In this document: piece after piece, positions 24,883 to 36,700 of the stretch
Layout: every line of letters begins with the position of its first letter
Numbering within the stretch: the first letter of the stretch is position 1
Assembly (NCBI GenBank): GCA_954871525.1
Contig: OX940865.1
Coordinates: 25,032,420-25,096,419 of the forward strand
Source of the DNA: Parietaria judaica
Taxonomy: Eukaryota > Streptophyta > Magnoliopsida > Rosales > Urticaceae
Length of the DNA stretch: 64,000 bases
Direction of reading: 5' to 3'
Translations under genes and position numbers: made by a program
The notes under the pieces: model-generated
The model's input: the letters and a program-made list of their open reading frames with translations, nothing else
What the model was told of the DNA's origin: nothing
Databases searched by the model: none

Positions 24883-25666
24883 GGGTTAATTGCGGCAATA
24901 ATGCATAACCTTTGGTCAAGAGGGGTTTTAGGTCCCCAACCTTTCAAAGTATGGGAAAAAATACACAACAATTGTTGAATGTAAAATCCGTTGGTCCTTC
25001 TGTTAGGGATATGTTAAATTTTGTTGATGTGGCATCGTTAAACTGCCAACTTGTAATATAAATTACATTACCTAATTAATAAGAATAAATTAAAACATAT
25101 TTTAATTATGATTAAAAAATAAATTAAAACTTAAAAATAACGAGCATTCTTTTTTAACGCGTAGTTCCTATTTTAAACTCGTACTTCAATATTATTCACA
25201 TCTTTACTATGTCGTTTCATAAATTACAATTGTTTTTAATAATCGGTCATTTTTCTAAAATTTAATCGTTTTTAATAAACTATCGTTATGTAATCTTTGC
25301 AAATTTTAGTTGTGTTTAATTATCCGTTGTTTTTCAAAATTTTAGTCATGTTCGACGAAGAGTATGTTAAATTTTTAGAGGGGAGTAAAAACTATTTATT
25401 TAATTTAAAGTATTAATTTGTTTTTTGAATCATAATCAAAATCTGATTTAATTTATTCTTATTAATTAAGTTATGTAATTAATATTACAAATTGGCAATC
25501 CATTTGACAGTTTAACGATGCCACATCAACATAACTGAACATCCCTAACGGAAGGTTGTGTATTATCCATTCAACAAACGTTGTGAATTTTTTTTCACAC
25601 TTTGAAAGGTTGGGGACCTAAAACCTCTGTTGACCAAAAGTTGTGTATTATTACCGCAATTATCCC
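24883..25666. mobile_element. Mutator-like MITE with about 200-bp inverted ends
   Basis: The 784-bp element is flanked by a perfect 9-bp duplication TATTATATA (24874-24882 and 25667-25675). The ends read GGGTTAATTGCGGCAATAAT and, on the minus strand, GGGATAATTGCGGTAATAAT. The inverted similarity continues through TAGGTCCCCAACCTTTCAAA and past GATGTGGCATCGTTAAAC, about 180-200 bp per arm. The interior is AT-rich and non-coding. Confidence 0.85.
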
Positions 25667-27205
25667 TATTATATATGATATCAAATATTAAGGAAAATTC
25701 ATTAAATCTCTTTAAATCTCCCGTTTGTGTAAATAATTGATACCAGATTAATATGAGAGGAGTTTGTGGTGTTAAGTAATAAGTACTAGCAAATCAGTTA
25801 AGATTGACACCATAATTTAATATTCTTCTTCTAGTGACAAAAGTTCTCAATAATGCAAAATTATATTCTATAATTAATGTTTTCTGTTATCATGTCGAAA
25901 TTAATTAATTTCTATATTATTTTTGTTAATTATATTTACATTATCAATCAATCTGAAAAATATATTTTATTTTTATGACCCCAAAATCTAAATTGTAAAA
26001 ATTAATAAATTTTAGAGAAAATCTCAATGAGTCTCCAATCTACGTTTGGGCAAATATTAGATAAAATCCCACATTATGTTACAGTTTTAAATTTATAATG
26101 GTATTAATATAGTCGACCTTCTACGAAACTAGTGTGTTGCATTATTGACTTTTCTTTTCAATAAAACAAAGCAATTGTCATGTGATGTGGTTTTACACGT
26201 TTTGATGCTTAATGTGGCTTTACACGATCTAATCCTTATATGATATAATGTGGTTTTAATGCACCTGTCAATGCTTTGATTCTTCAATTCATTGTCACGT
26301 CATTGCCAAATTAATATTAATGTATTTATAGACACATATACACAAATGAATAATACCCAAACATGCCTTCGACAATACAAATCTAGAACGTTGTAGGTTA
26401 TAACTTATAGCCTAATTTAGATGATGTTAAATGTAGCCTTCAAACCAATTCAGTGACACAAAATTACAAATAATTGTACATTATAATGGGATTCCAGATT
26501 TAGAAATTTCAAACTTTCTTTTCATCAATATCTAAAATCTGACTTATTGGATCTTGACGTTGAAGGGAAAAAAAAAAATCAGAATTTTTTGGTTAGAGTT
26601 TTTAATCAATATAATTTTTCTCTTTTCTTTAAATACAGATCACATAAAATCGTACCAAACCGTTGTAATTTTAGAATCCGAAATGTCGATAGAGTATTTA
26701 ATTGAAACCCAAGATAGGAATTATGTAAGTATATCTCCTTTATTTCAAGCTCTATCCGATTAGTGTCAAGGGTGATAAAAAATAAGATGCTTATGAACAA
26801 TTTTAGTGCAAACAAGAGTTGTCCGATTTAGTTACTTTTATTTCACGGTAAATTTTTTAAAAACTGTAAATTTAATTGGGCTTTTATGTCTTATTTTAGT
26901 GGTTTCCGTAATATCAAAATTGTTCCGATCTCTTATAACGGAGACTATTCTATAAAGGAAGCTAGGTGATGAATACGACGGTTATTTTCTTTTCTCTTTT
27001 TGTAAAAAAAGAAAAAGAAAAAAGCCCTAAAAAATTAAATGACATGAAAGTAGACCAGAGACTAAATCTTGTGCAGGCTAAAATTGTCTAAAATTGAGAA
27101 AACTTGACAAAATGAGGTGTATAGGAATAAATGCGTCCTAAGTCATCTGAAAGAGACCCCATCAACATTTCAACCCAACACAACACCTAGCCATATCATT
27201 CTAAA

Positions 27206-27459
27206 GAGTGAATATCACCAATGTCCCTATATTTATCATTCTATGCCAAATTATCTCTTGAATCTACCATAATACCCCTGAACTGCTTTTATTTTTTATT
27301 ATAGCAATACGTTGAGCTTGTTATAAAACAAAATATAAGTGTATTGGACCCACTAATATTGTACAGCGTACTGATAAGGTAGAGGGATAAGCAGATTAAA
27401 AAAAAATAGAAACAAATTTATGAAGAATAATAAGCTGGGAATATTATTGATATTTACTC
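27206..27459. mobile_element. Possible short inverted-repeat element
   Basis: The left end GAGTGAATATCACCAAT and the minus-strand right end GAGTAAATATCAATAAT are inverted over about 40 bp with mismatches. No convincing target duplication was found, so class and borders are uncertain. Confidence 0.35.
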
Positions 27460-29369
27460 TAGAACTAATAGATTATGCAAGTAAAGTGGGCAAGTTGGTG
27501 ATTGTAATCGCTGGGTGTCTATAGACGACAAGTCGTGAGGCATTAGAGTATACTTGTTGCCTTCTCTTTGTCATTTTCCACTACGACTAAGCAAAGCAAA
27601 GACCTTAAGAGAACATTGCTAAAATATATCCCTAAACTTTATTCATTGGTGCATTTTATCCCATGAATATTAGATTTTGGAGTAGTGTATCTTGTTCTTT
27701 TAAAAAGCAACACATCAACCCTTACACGGTTAAAATTGACGGAAAAAGTATTAATGGTACACATTGACGGTTTGGACATAATCGGACATCGAATATATGT
27801 ATCATAGATGTGAGAAAATTTTGTAAGTGATGAGTGGAATGAGCTACGAATACACCACGTGAAATATACAATGGAAGTACATGGGAGAATCTTGTAGTTT
27901 TTTTATATAAAAAATAAAAAAAATATCAGTAAGTTTTTTTTTTCCTTTCTAGATTATCATAAACTAACGTTTACATATAATGGGCACACAATTATCACGA
28001 ATAACTTATCATGAAGCTCAACGAGACGTTACGTCGTCGATAAATCGCCAACCTAACGCGATAAGTGAAACCTAGGGGACCAATTACTCAAAAATAGAAG
28101 CTTCTAGAGTATTATATGCTTTTTTTCGCTTTGTTCAACACCTTCGCGTCAACTCGACCGACCGTTTTCACCGTTTGACACCCACTACTATTGGCGACAA
28201 AATTATTGGAATATGCTCAAATCCGATGGCATTTCGGTCCTTTATTGTAGAGAGAGTTTGAAATTGAAATTACATTATTTAATTATCTCTGTGGATCAAC
28301 AACCATTAACGTGGGAACAAGCTTGAAATACAACTTTTTTTTTTTTGAATGGGAGATACAACTTCTTGGCCATACGGCAAAATGTACACAAGTTTTGAAA
28401 CAGTGTTCACATTGATGGCATGTCTATAACAAGGAATTGTTAAATAGGTCTTCACGCACCTCGGGGCGCGGCGGACTCCGTATACAAATTCAGGAAGAGT
28501 TAATGTAAAAAAAAAAAAAAAAAAAAAAGTAACGAGCATAGTTAAAAAAAATTAAAAAAAAAACCTTGACTATTGAACTGAATTCTGGTTCCGATTTTTT
28601 TTGGAACAAGAATATATTATAACAAATTAATAAACTTCTTTGACATACATTAACCGAAACCGGAGAAGACACGGCAATTCCGTGGCGATTTCGCTACACG
28701 TGATTGGCTCGCTAATGATGGCAAATAAGTCATCAACTGGAAAATTGGTGACTAGTAGTGGCGAAGTGTTCAAAGCTTAGAAGAGCTGTTATTTAGCGCT
28801 TACTCCTTCAAAGTCAACGCTGTTATGTTGATCGTCTCAATTTGAATCAGGTCATATAATCTTCGAATAGCATCACCCTTCGTAATTCAAACACTTAGGG
28901 TATAACGGTATAAGTACCAAATGTTAGTCAAACATGCGTCGCTTAAAAAGAATGAAATTTTGTTAAGCTGTATTTGATAAGAGGCAAGTAAGGCTTGAAA
29001 ATTTTACTCGTGAAACAAGATTGAATTTATGCCACCATTAAATCAAAAGATTAATTACTTATGCCGATATTAACCATGAATCAACAATCATTGTTTTTCC
29101 ATTAATAGCATAATTAGCATGTTCCAAACTCAACGTTGTTACGTTGACCTTCATAGCTTTTCTGTTTTTCAATGGAAGAACGAACTTCAAAAGACTTGTT
29201 GTATCCAATGAAATCAAAGAAAATGGAAACAATGAAACAAGAGAATGATCTTAACAAAGATAATCATCAATAATAATAATAATAATAATAATACCAATAA
29301 ATATGTATAAATAACAAAGCCAAAAAATAAAAATAAAAAGAAAGAACAAAAACATGTCAAGAATCCCCT

Positions 29370-30719
29370 CTAACCATGGGTGTTCAGCGCCTCCCACAGA
29401 AGGTTCTTGGGCACGGGGTTTGCGAGATCCCGCGCCTGGAGCGCTGCGCTCTTTAGACACCGCAGTGTCGAGACGTTGGCGTCCCAGAACGACAAGCTCC
29501 GGTACGGCAAGTTGTGCTTCTTGCAGAGGTCCCTCACGATCGGGGCGATCCCCCGGAGCTGGCACCGGGGCATCCGCGGGAACAGGTGGTGCTCGAGCTG
29601 GAACTGCAGGCCGCCGAAGAACCAGTCCATGGACGGCGAGCACGAGATGTCGATCGTCCCCGCCGCCTGCTTCTCGAACCAGTCGTTCCCCGTGGGGAGG
29701 CCGACGTAGACGTCCGCCGAGAAGTGGTTGAGCGTGAACTGCACGTGCTGGACTGACGTGACGACGAAGCTCACGACGACGAACATGATCCGCTCGCTCC
29801 AGCTCGGGAGGCAGTAGACGAGCAGGGGGAACCACGTCCAGAAGACGAGTATCCCGGCAATGTTGAGCGCCCGGTCGGGGACGTGGCGCCGCGAGAAGAG
29901 GAGCAAGAATGTCTGGATGAAGAGGTTGATCCTCCCCACGCACATCACGGGGTAGTACGTGAAGTGCTGGTAGCTGACCATGAACCGCGCCACGGCGTCG
30001 AAGTCGAGCTTCCGGCTGTAGAACCGCGACGTGATCGACTTGAAGAACTTGGAGGAGACGGCGAAGACCGGGATGTGCTGCAGATCGGGGTCGTTGTCAA
30101 GGCTGTTGCAGGCGATGTGGTGCGCGTTGTGCGTCCACTTCCACCACGCGATGCTGATCCCGGTGACGCAATTCCCGGCGAGAAGCTGCGCCACCTTGTT
30201 GTACCCGCGCGAGCTCATCACCTGGTAATGCCCGGAGTCGTGCCCGACGTAGGCGCTCTGAATCCACACAAACCCCAGCAGCACGGCGCAGACGAAGTGG
30301 GCGAAGACGCTGTCGGACTTCAACACGCCGTAGGCGAGGGCGGCGAGCATCACGGCGATGGCGGAGAGCGTGTAGAGGATCCCGTGGCCCTTGTTCTCGA
30401 AGAGCCCGAGCTTGGAGAATTCCGCGGCGAGCTTGCGGTAGTCCCGCGAGATCTCGGAGACCTTGAAGTCGTGGAGGTGGAAGCCGGTGAAGAGCGGGTC
30501 GAGGTACTTCCAGGCGGTGCCGGGGTGGTAGGCGATGAAGGCGTCGGTGGCGTCGTGGCCGGCGAGGTTGAGGAGGGGGATTTCGCCGCCGGGGTGCTGC
30601 TTGGCCCAGGCGGAGACGTCGTAGACCTTGCCCTGGATCGAGATCCAGAGGTCGCCGGGCTGGTTGTGCTTGGCCAGGTCGGCGGAGGAGATGTACTTGC
30701 GGCTCTTCTGGGCCTCCAT
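29370..30719 (-). CDS. SLD: Delta-8 sphingolipid (long-chain base) desaturase
   Basis: Cytochrome-b5 fusion desaturase of the ER that puts the delta-8 double bond into sphingolipid long-chain bases. Intronless, 449 residues, the exact usual size. It has an N-terminal cytochrome b5 domain with haem motif HPGG (42-45) and a second haem histidine at H55 or nearby. Then come membrane helices and three histidine boxes: HDSGH (160-164), HNAHH (197-201) and QLEHH (374-378). The Gln in the third box is typical of front-end desaturases. I start at the ATG whose product begins MEAQKSRKYISS (context ACAATGG); the frame is open upstream to about 30746 but has no ATG there. The gene is very GC-rich. Alternative: a delta-6 fatty-acid desaturase, which shares the architecture, but angiosperm homologues are nearly always sphingolipid enzymes. 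Confidence 0.93.
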   Translation of the reverse strand: MEAQKSRKYISSADLAKHNQPGDLWISIQGKVYDVSAWAKQHPGGEIPLLNLAGHDATDAFIAYHPGTAWKYLDPLFTGFHLHDFKVSEISRDYRKLAAEFSKLGLFENKGHGILYTLSAIAVMLAALAYGVLKSDSVFAHFVCAVLLGFVWIQSAYVGHDSGHYQVMSSRGYNKVAQLLAGNCVTGISIAWWKWTHNAHHIACNSLDNDPDLQHIPVFAVSSKFFKSITSRFYSRKLDFDAVARFMVSYQHFTYYPVMCVGRINLFIQTFLLLFSRRHVPDRALNIAGILVFWTWFPLLVYCLPSWSERIMFVVVSFVVTSVQHVQFTLNHFSADVYVGLPTGNDWFEKQAAGTIDISCSPSMDWFFGGLQFQLEHHLFPRMPRCQLRGIAPIVRDLCKKHNLPYRSLSFWDANVSTLRCLKSAALQARDLANPVPKNLLWEALNTHG

Positions 30720-33700
30720 TGTTGCAGAGATCTGAGGAATCGCCAATGCGAGCAGAGCAGAGCAAACCCTAGAAAACCCTCGATGGGGGGTTGTTTTTTC
30801 TGGTCGGAGTCTGCTAATGACGAGAAGAAAACAACGACCCCATCAATGGTGGGGATTTTCTGGAAGTGGGTTTTCTCTGTCGATGCAGATTCTCCTCTGT
30901 TTCAAACTCGCCGTTGCGTGGTGCAGATTTGAGGGAGGAGAGAGAAGAGGTGGAGAGAGAACAGCGAAGCACGCGGCTAAACCGTTTGAGACGATCGAAC
31001 CCTATAAATCGAAAAACCAGGGACGCGCTCGATGGGGAAAGATAAAGCCACGTACGGGTCACTCAACGACATATGGTATGGGACCCACGGGCACGGATAC
31101 TCTGGCTTGCCGCCACGTCAGTACTCTAATATAATCGCCTCACTTTTGGAAACGGTTAGAGCTGGATATCTTTTGATTAATTTGATGCTCTTCTTATAGG
31201 TTTATAGCTTTCTATACATATAGTAAAATTTATATAACTTAATATTATTGTTTCAAATTTTATTATACTATCGAGGTTATCGATTTATTAGACGATAATT
31301 TAATTATATATGTTAGAGTTCGGATTCCACGAAAATATAATTTAATGAGGTTTTACGGAATTAGAGAATTTTATCGAGTAAAAATTGATATTGTTGAGAA
31401 AAGAAAATATATTATATTATCGAGTGACAATTTTGTTACATTAATTAGAGTCAAAACCACACAATAATATTATTTTATCGAGATTATTAATTTAATAAGG
31501 TTCTATTGTATCTTCTACATTAAGAAAATTAATAATATACATTATATACAAAACACCCTATAATTTGTTTGTCAAAATTATATTATTTTTATAAGGGAAA
31601 CTTACAAAAATGACTAAAAAAACACCATAATTCAACTTTGTCTAATTTAAGACATTTTTACCCCTGATTAATTAACTCGTAAATTGTCCCTAAATTACCA
31701 AAAAGCTGTCCCCAAAATCCAAATTATTGTCCCACAAAACTGCCCAAAAATTGTCCCTAAATTACCAAAAATTATCCCCTAAATTCAAATTACTGTCCCC
31801 AAAAATCATAAGAAATTGTCTCAAGAATGTTATTCATACAACTTCCCCAATGTTAATCAGGGGTAAAATGTCTTAAATTGGACAAAGTAAAAAAAAAATG
31901 TATTTTTTTAATATGAGTTTAAAAGTTGAATTATGGTGTTTTTTTGAGCTATTTTTGTGTTTCCTTTTTCTAATCGATTTTTTTACGTTGAACTTTACTC
32001 GTATAATTAATAAAAACCAACCCACTTAAAATACACCGTAAAATTTAAAATTGACCAGTAGTTTAGGTTAATTTATTTTGCTTTTAAATTATAAATAATC
32101 AATATTTGATATTGAGTAATCTATAGACATATTTAGATAAGTAATGTTAAGAGAAAAAAAAAACAATAAATGGAATTTATAAAACGATTCTTGTTTTTTA
32201 AAATTTAAAATCTACACTTCGACCATTAATTTAGAGAAATTGAGACCGATGTGGATCGATTTTACTTATAGCTAGCGTAAATGGTAGTTAAGAGTTAAGA
32301 CAAGCAGAACTAAAATTTGTGAGAAATAATAAAAAAAAAAAGGCAAAAGAAAAAGGAAAATATCTTGTATTGTAGTCTTAACTCTTAACTGTTAAGTCTT
32401 CTTAACTACATTTTCAGTTATTCATATAAATAAAGCTTGCCATTGATTTAGGACTATATCAGCAATAAGTAAGCAGTCACTATACGATGTACGAATTATT
32501 CTTGACAAACGCAAGTCAGGAGAACATTTAGAACGTGGATTGCTCATCCGTTCTCTTCCTCTCTTTCATTTATTCCTTGATAATTATTCTCTGCTGTAAT
32601 TTAGAATATCGAAAAAATCCACACATTAAGTTACCGTATACTAAATGCTCAGCCACGTGTTTTCGTATATAATGAAGGGAGAATGGGGTAATATTTAAAA
32701 TTATTTTTGAAGAAAAAGCCCGAATTCAGCCTGAATTTTAACGATCGCGCTTGCTGATTACATATTTTGTATTTTGTACTGACTTTTATTTTAAGTCCAA
32801 ACAAATCCTTTCTAAGATATATATTTAAAAATAAAAATCTTGCTTAAATTCAATTTATAATTTGAATCAAAATATAGGAAAAAATTTAAAGTTTTTATTT
32901 TTTATTTTAAAAAGCCATAATTTTTCAATTTCTACATAATTGAGCATAAATCTACGTAGAATCTCCACTCTTGAAGTGTTGAGTTAAGCTCAACAGTTCA
33001 CTAATGTAACTTTTTGTAGTTTTTAAACATATTATGTTCTTCTCTACTTACGCTTAAAGTATGGCGTTATTTTATTCTCTAACTTTTGCTCTCCCGATAT
33101 TCAATCAGAGATAATAACTAAGACATAGGATCTTCTGAACTTTCTGCCTTTTAATGACGGATTAATTTAATAAAAAAAGCTTAACTTCCATGATGATCAA
33201 ACTAAAAAATGCGTACAAAAAGCACCATCATTACTGGCTTCTGTGTGGCCCACGCTCAATGGGCCCACTTCGACAGACTGGCCCGACCTACATGCACTCA
33301 CTACACGCACGCACTACAGAAATCAAATAGATTCATTTTCAAAGTAATCTTATGATCAGTATCAACAGTTCAACACCATCGAGTACGACGTATTGCGAAT
33401 AAATTAATACATTTTTCTCATTATCAAGTGGGTAACTTCTGCGACTTCATGAAATTATACGGAACATTAAAATTTAAAGTTCATGATCAATGAAACAAAG
33501 TTACAAGGCATAAGTATCAATTACTCAAAATTAAAATAAACTAAGTCCAACCAAAACAATATGATAATCAATATGCTTTTATATGTAGTCCTATTGAATA
33601 GCTTTCTATAGACATCACTCACTCGCACAAAAACTGATACACTGGTGCAAAATGGCGCAATAAATTATATCATGGGAAAGAATTGAACGAAAACTGGATT

Positions 33701-33799
33701 GCAAGGCTGCAATATCAACCAAACTTGAATCTAATTTAAATTTAAAAGAAAAAAAAAATTATCTATACCATTGATTAATTACATTCGTGCAACTTAAAT
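30720..33799. other. Intergenic region with MITE
   Basis: 5' flank of the desaturase (GC-rich to about 31100), then AT-rich DNA with the MITE at 31595-31964 and a small inverted repeat at about 32284-32400 (arms AGTTAAGAGTTAAGAC and GTCTTAACTCTTAACT). No gene recognised. Confidence 0.6.
31595..31964. mobile_element. Mutator-like MITE, 370 bp
   Basis: The ends are inverted over about 75 bp, starting GGGAAACTTACAAAAATGAC and, on the minus strand, GGAAACACAAAAATAGCTC. Flanks TTTTTATAA (31586-31594) and TTTTTCTAA (31965-31973) form a 9-bp duplication with one mismatch. The inside repeats AAATTGTCCCTAAATTACC. Confidence 0.75.
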
Positions 33800-36700
33800 T
33801 CAGTATTTTTGGAGGAATCTCGAGCTACGAAAACTACTATCGGACGCCGAAAGAGGAACCGTCGAGAACTCGGTATCGGTGTGTTCGGAGTGCGGGAGAT
33901 TACCTCTGAGAGGAGCGGGGTTTGTGGCGTTCGGCTCATCCTTGGCTTTGGACGAAGCATCCATGGCTTCTCGTCTCTCTCTTTCTTCGTTCTCCTTGAG
34001 GAGGAAATCGACCCATAGATCTGCAAAGGACTGGAAAAAACCGAACCACGTAAGGACAATGTTTGGAGACAGTTAATTGACTTTTTACCAAACAATCCGT
34101 AAATTCAATGAAAGAAAAAAGTTAGTTGAGTGTTTACCTGATTGTCCATAGCTGCACTTGCAGCTCCTGGGGCGGAACCGCCCCCCAAAATGCCCCCAAC
34201 AAAGCGGCCGGGTAATCCGAGAACTCCCCGAACAACGCCTTTTCCTGCACCTTGTTGGGCCCCACCAATTCTCTCTTTATCTTCATTAGAGAAACCGAGC
34301 ATTCGAACCATAAGATCCAATACCTAAGGAACCAAAGATTAAGGACAAGATTAATTAAAAACGAATATAAAGAAACTGGGCATAATTGAGACCCAGAAAG
34401 TCAGCTGTGCGTGAATTCTCGCACCTCCTTGCTGTGATTTCTTTGGAAGTAGGTGACCAGTAATTTGATAACAATCCGTCTGCCAAAAATACAAACGCAG
34501 TGATTAAGTTCGTAACTCTAAGAGCCTAGGATATCAGAATTAGTGTGAAAAGGCATATAAAACAAAATCGTAGATAAACATTAAACCGAAAAAGAGAAAC
34601 TGTTTTCACCTTCAATCGGAGACAAAAATTTACATACAAAATTATATAGAAAGATAGTGTGATAGTAAGACTCGGATCGATTTCTTATTTTTATATATTT
34701 AAAGATTAGATAGAAGACTGCATTTAATAAAATGAATAAAAAAAATCATTAGAAAGGAAATATATATTATTTATAAATTTGAATTGAGAGTTTTGAGAAA
34801 ATCCAACCTGTCAACAAGAAAATCTGAATCCACAGACATCCTACTGAGCCGGGTCATGCTCTGTTCAAGGGCCTGTCGTACCTTTGCATTGTCATCCTCA
34901 AGTTTATGTACTCGGCTCTTCCAATCCGCTAGGATTTTCTCAGCATGCGAAAGTTTAGTGAGAATTTCTTCCTTTTCTTTACTTGATTCCTCTGTCTTCT
35001 GATCTGCATTCTGAAAGAAGCATAAGATCTTAATATCCAATACGAACATGAACAGGTTGGCTAGTCAAAGGTACTATTACGATAAAAAAATAAAAAATAA
35101 AAAAATAAAAAAATCCGGCGTCATAGAACTCAATCACTTCACGAAATAATTAAAATATATAAATACCCATAGGAAAGGACATGTGTATTACTCTTAATAG
35201 CTGAGAGAATTTGGATAATTCCTCTCTTGTCTGAGCCAAATCTTCTTCGAGACGCTCCTGTAAAGAAACGATTACGAATTGTCAAAAGCCACAATTGCAA
35301 ACCACCACACAAGTTGAACCAACAGTCTAGAAAATTCTATGACCTGAAATTTATCTTTTATCAATAAAATCGTTGTTTCAAAAACAAAAAACAAAATTCT
35401 ATGGCCAGAAACGAAAAAGGTTTTTTGTTTACCTTAGCCTCCATTTCAGCATAATACTGGCCAAGGGCGGTTTGGAGATTTAAAAGCTCGACATTTTTGG
35501 AATCTATCGTGGTCATACAGTTTGCAAGCTTTTTATTAAGGTCATCAACAAGTTCTCTAAGTTTCCGAACTTCGTTACTATTGCTTGTCTTCACTTCCTC
35601 GCGACTTGAAACGGCCTGCTTCAAAGCTTTCTCCAGAGATAATATTTGAGACCTCTGGCGTTCACTGGTTTCTCGTAGTTCTTCGATTATTTTGCTATCT
35701 TCATCCATTTTTTCAGATTCTTCAGCTTCCTATATTGCAACACAACAATACCCACGGTGAATTATTCGTGAGATACACAATTTGTGTAATCCAATGCTAA
35801 ACTTCTAATGAACTTGTAAAGAGGCACAACCTTATCTAATAAATGCTGTTTGAGACGAGCCAACTGTTGTAGTGCTTTGTCTCTTTCGTGCCTAGTTTCT
35901 TTTATCTCTCTATCCATCTTTTTCAAAGATAGATCCATTTCGTCCTTCCCAAGAAAACCAGCTGACGATTCTCCCTTCTGTCGGAAAAGTAGAAGGGTAA
36001 GTTTTACATGATAATCAGCATAGTGTGTTACCAAACACAAGTGATAATCGACAATTGGATTCGGAATTAAAGTAATAACATAATCGACCGCTAATAAACT
36101 AATTATATAATTAACGGCTTATTAGCAATGTATAGATAACTCATTAAATACATATTATATCAACAAAATATTCTTTAACTTTTTAACTTCACAAAAAAGA
36201 ACGGCAACAATTTCACATACGGGTTTGAGTTAATCTTTTCCATGGTCATTACCTCATTTGAGATTTTGCTCATATCCATAGCGGCCTTGAGTTCATCTTT
36301 CTCCATCTAGAAATTTGATATGATATCGTTTTAGTTCATACAGATTGCACAAGTCCAGTGTTGGATATATGACAATTACTGTGTAAACTTGACCAAAGGA
36401 CATAATTACAACCTTAAGACGAGCATTTTCTTTTTCCAGTGTTGCAATGGATCTCCTCATAGTTTCCACGGTGCCAGATGTATCCTTTTCCTCTCTTTTA
36501 TTCAGCTCTAATTGCAACCGTTGTATGGTGGATACTTTCTCCCGTAACTCGTCACCAAGTTTCTTCATCTCACTGAAAGTCTGTCACAAAAAGAAAATGC
36601 ATTTTCTAGTGTTATTCCGAAAAATTAGTATAATTAGCGATATAACAAGTACGAAACTCACTTTATCTTTTTCAGTTTTTATCAATTTGAGCTCTACTTG

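Larger units (their letters stand above)
23971..29369. other. AT-rich intergenic region with MITEs
   Basis: Contains the Mutator-like MITE at 24883-25666, a weaker inverted-repeat element at 27206-27459, a poly-A run at 28507-28528, and unassigned AT-rich sequence. Open frames at 26554-26815 and 28306-28672 lack recognisable domains. Confidence 0.6.

Noticed and set aside
28330..28400. Poly-T followed by GAATGGGAG, like the 44.7-kb SINE tail
   Set aside because: Similarity stops after a few bases and no tRNA-like head or target duplication was found.
29883..30932. Plus-strand open frame of 349 codons
   Set aside because: It lies antisense to the GC-rich desaturase, and its Val/Glu/Gly-rich product reflects the codons of the real gene. 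No family features.
33800..34095. Apparent frameshift in the last golgin exon
   Set aside because: On recount the GA-rich stretch keeps one frame from FADLWVDFLL to the family-like C-terminus, so the gene is intact.
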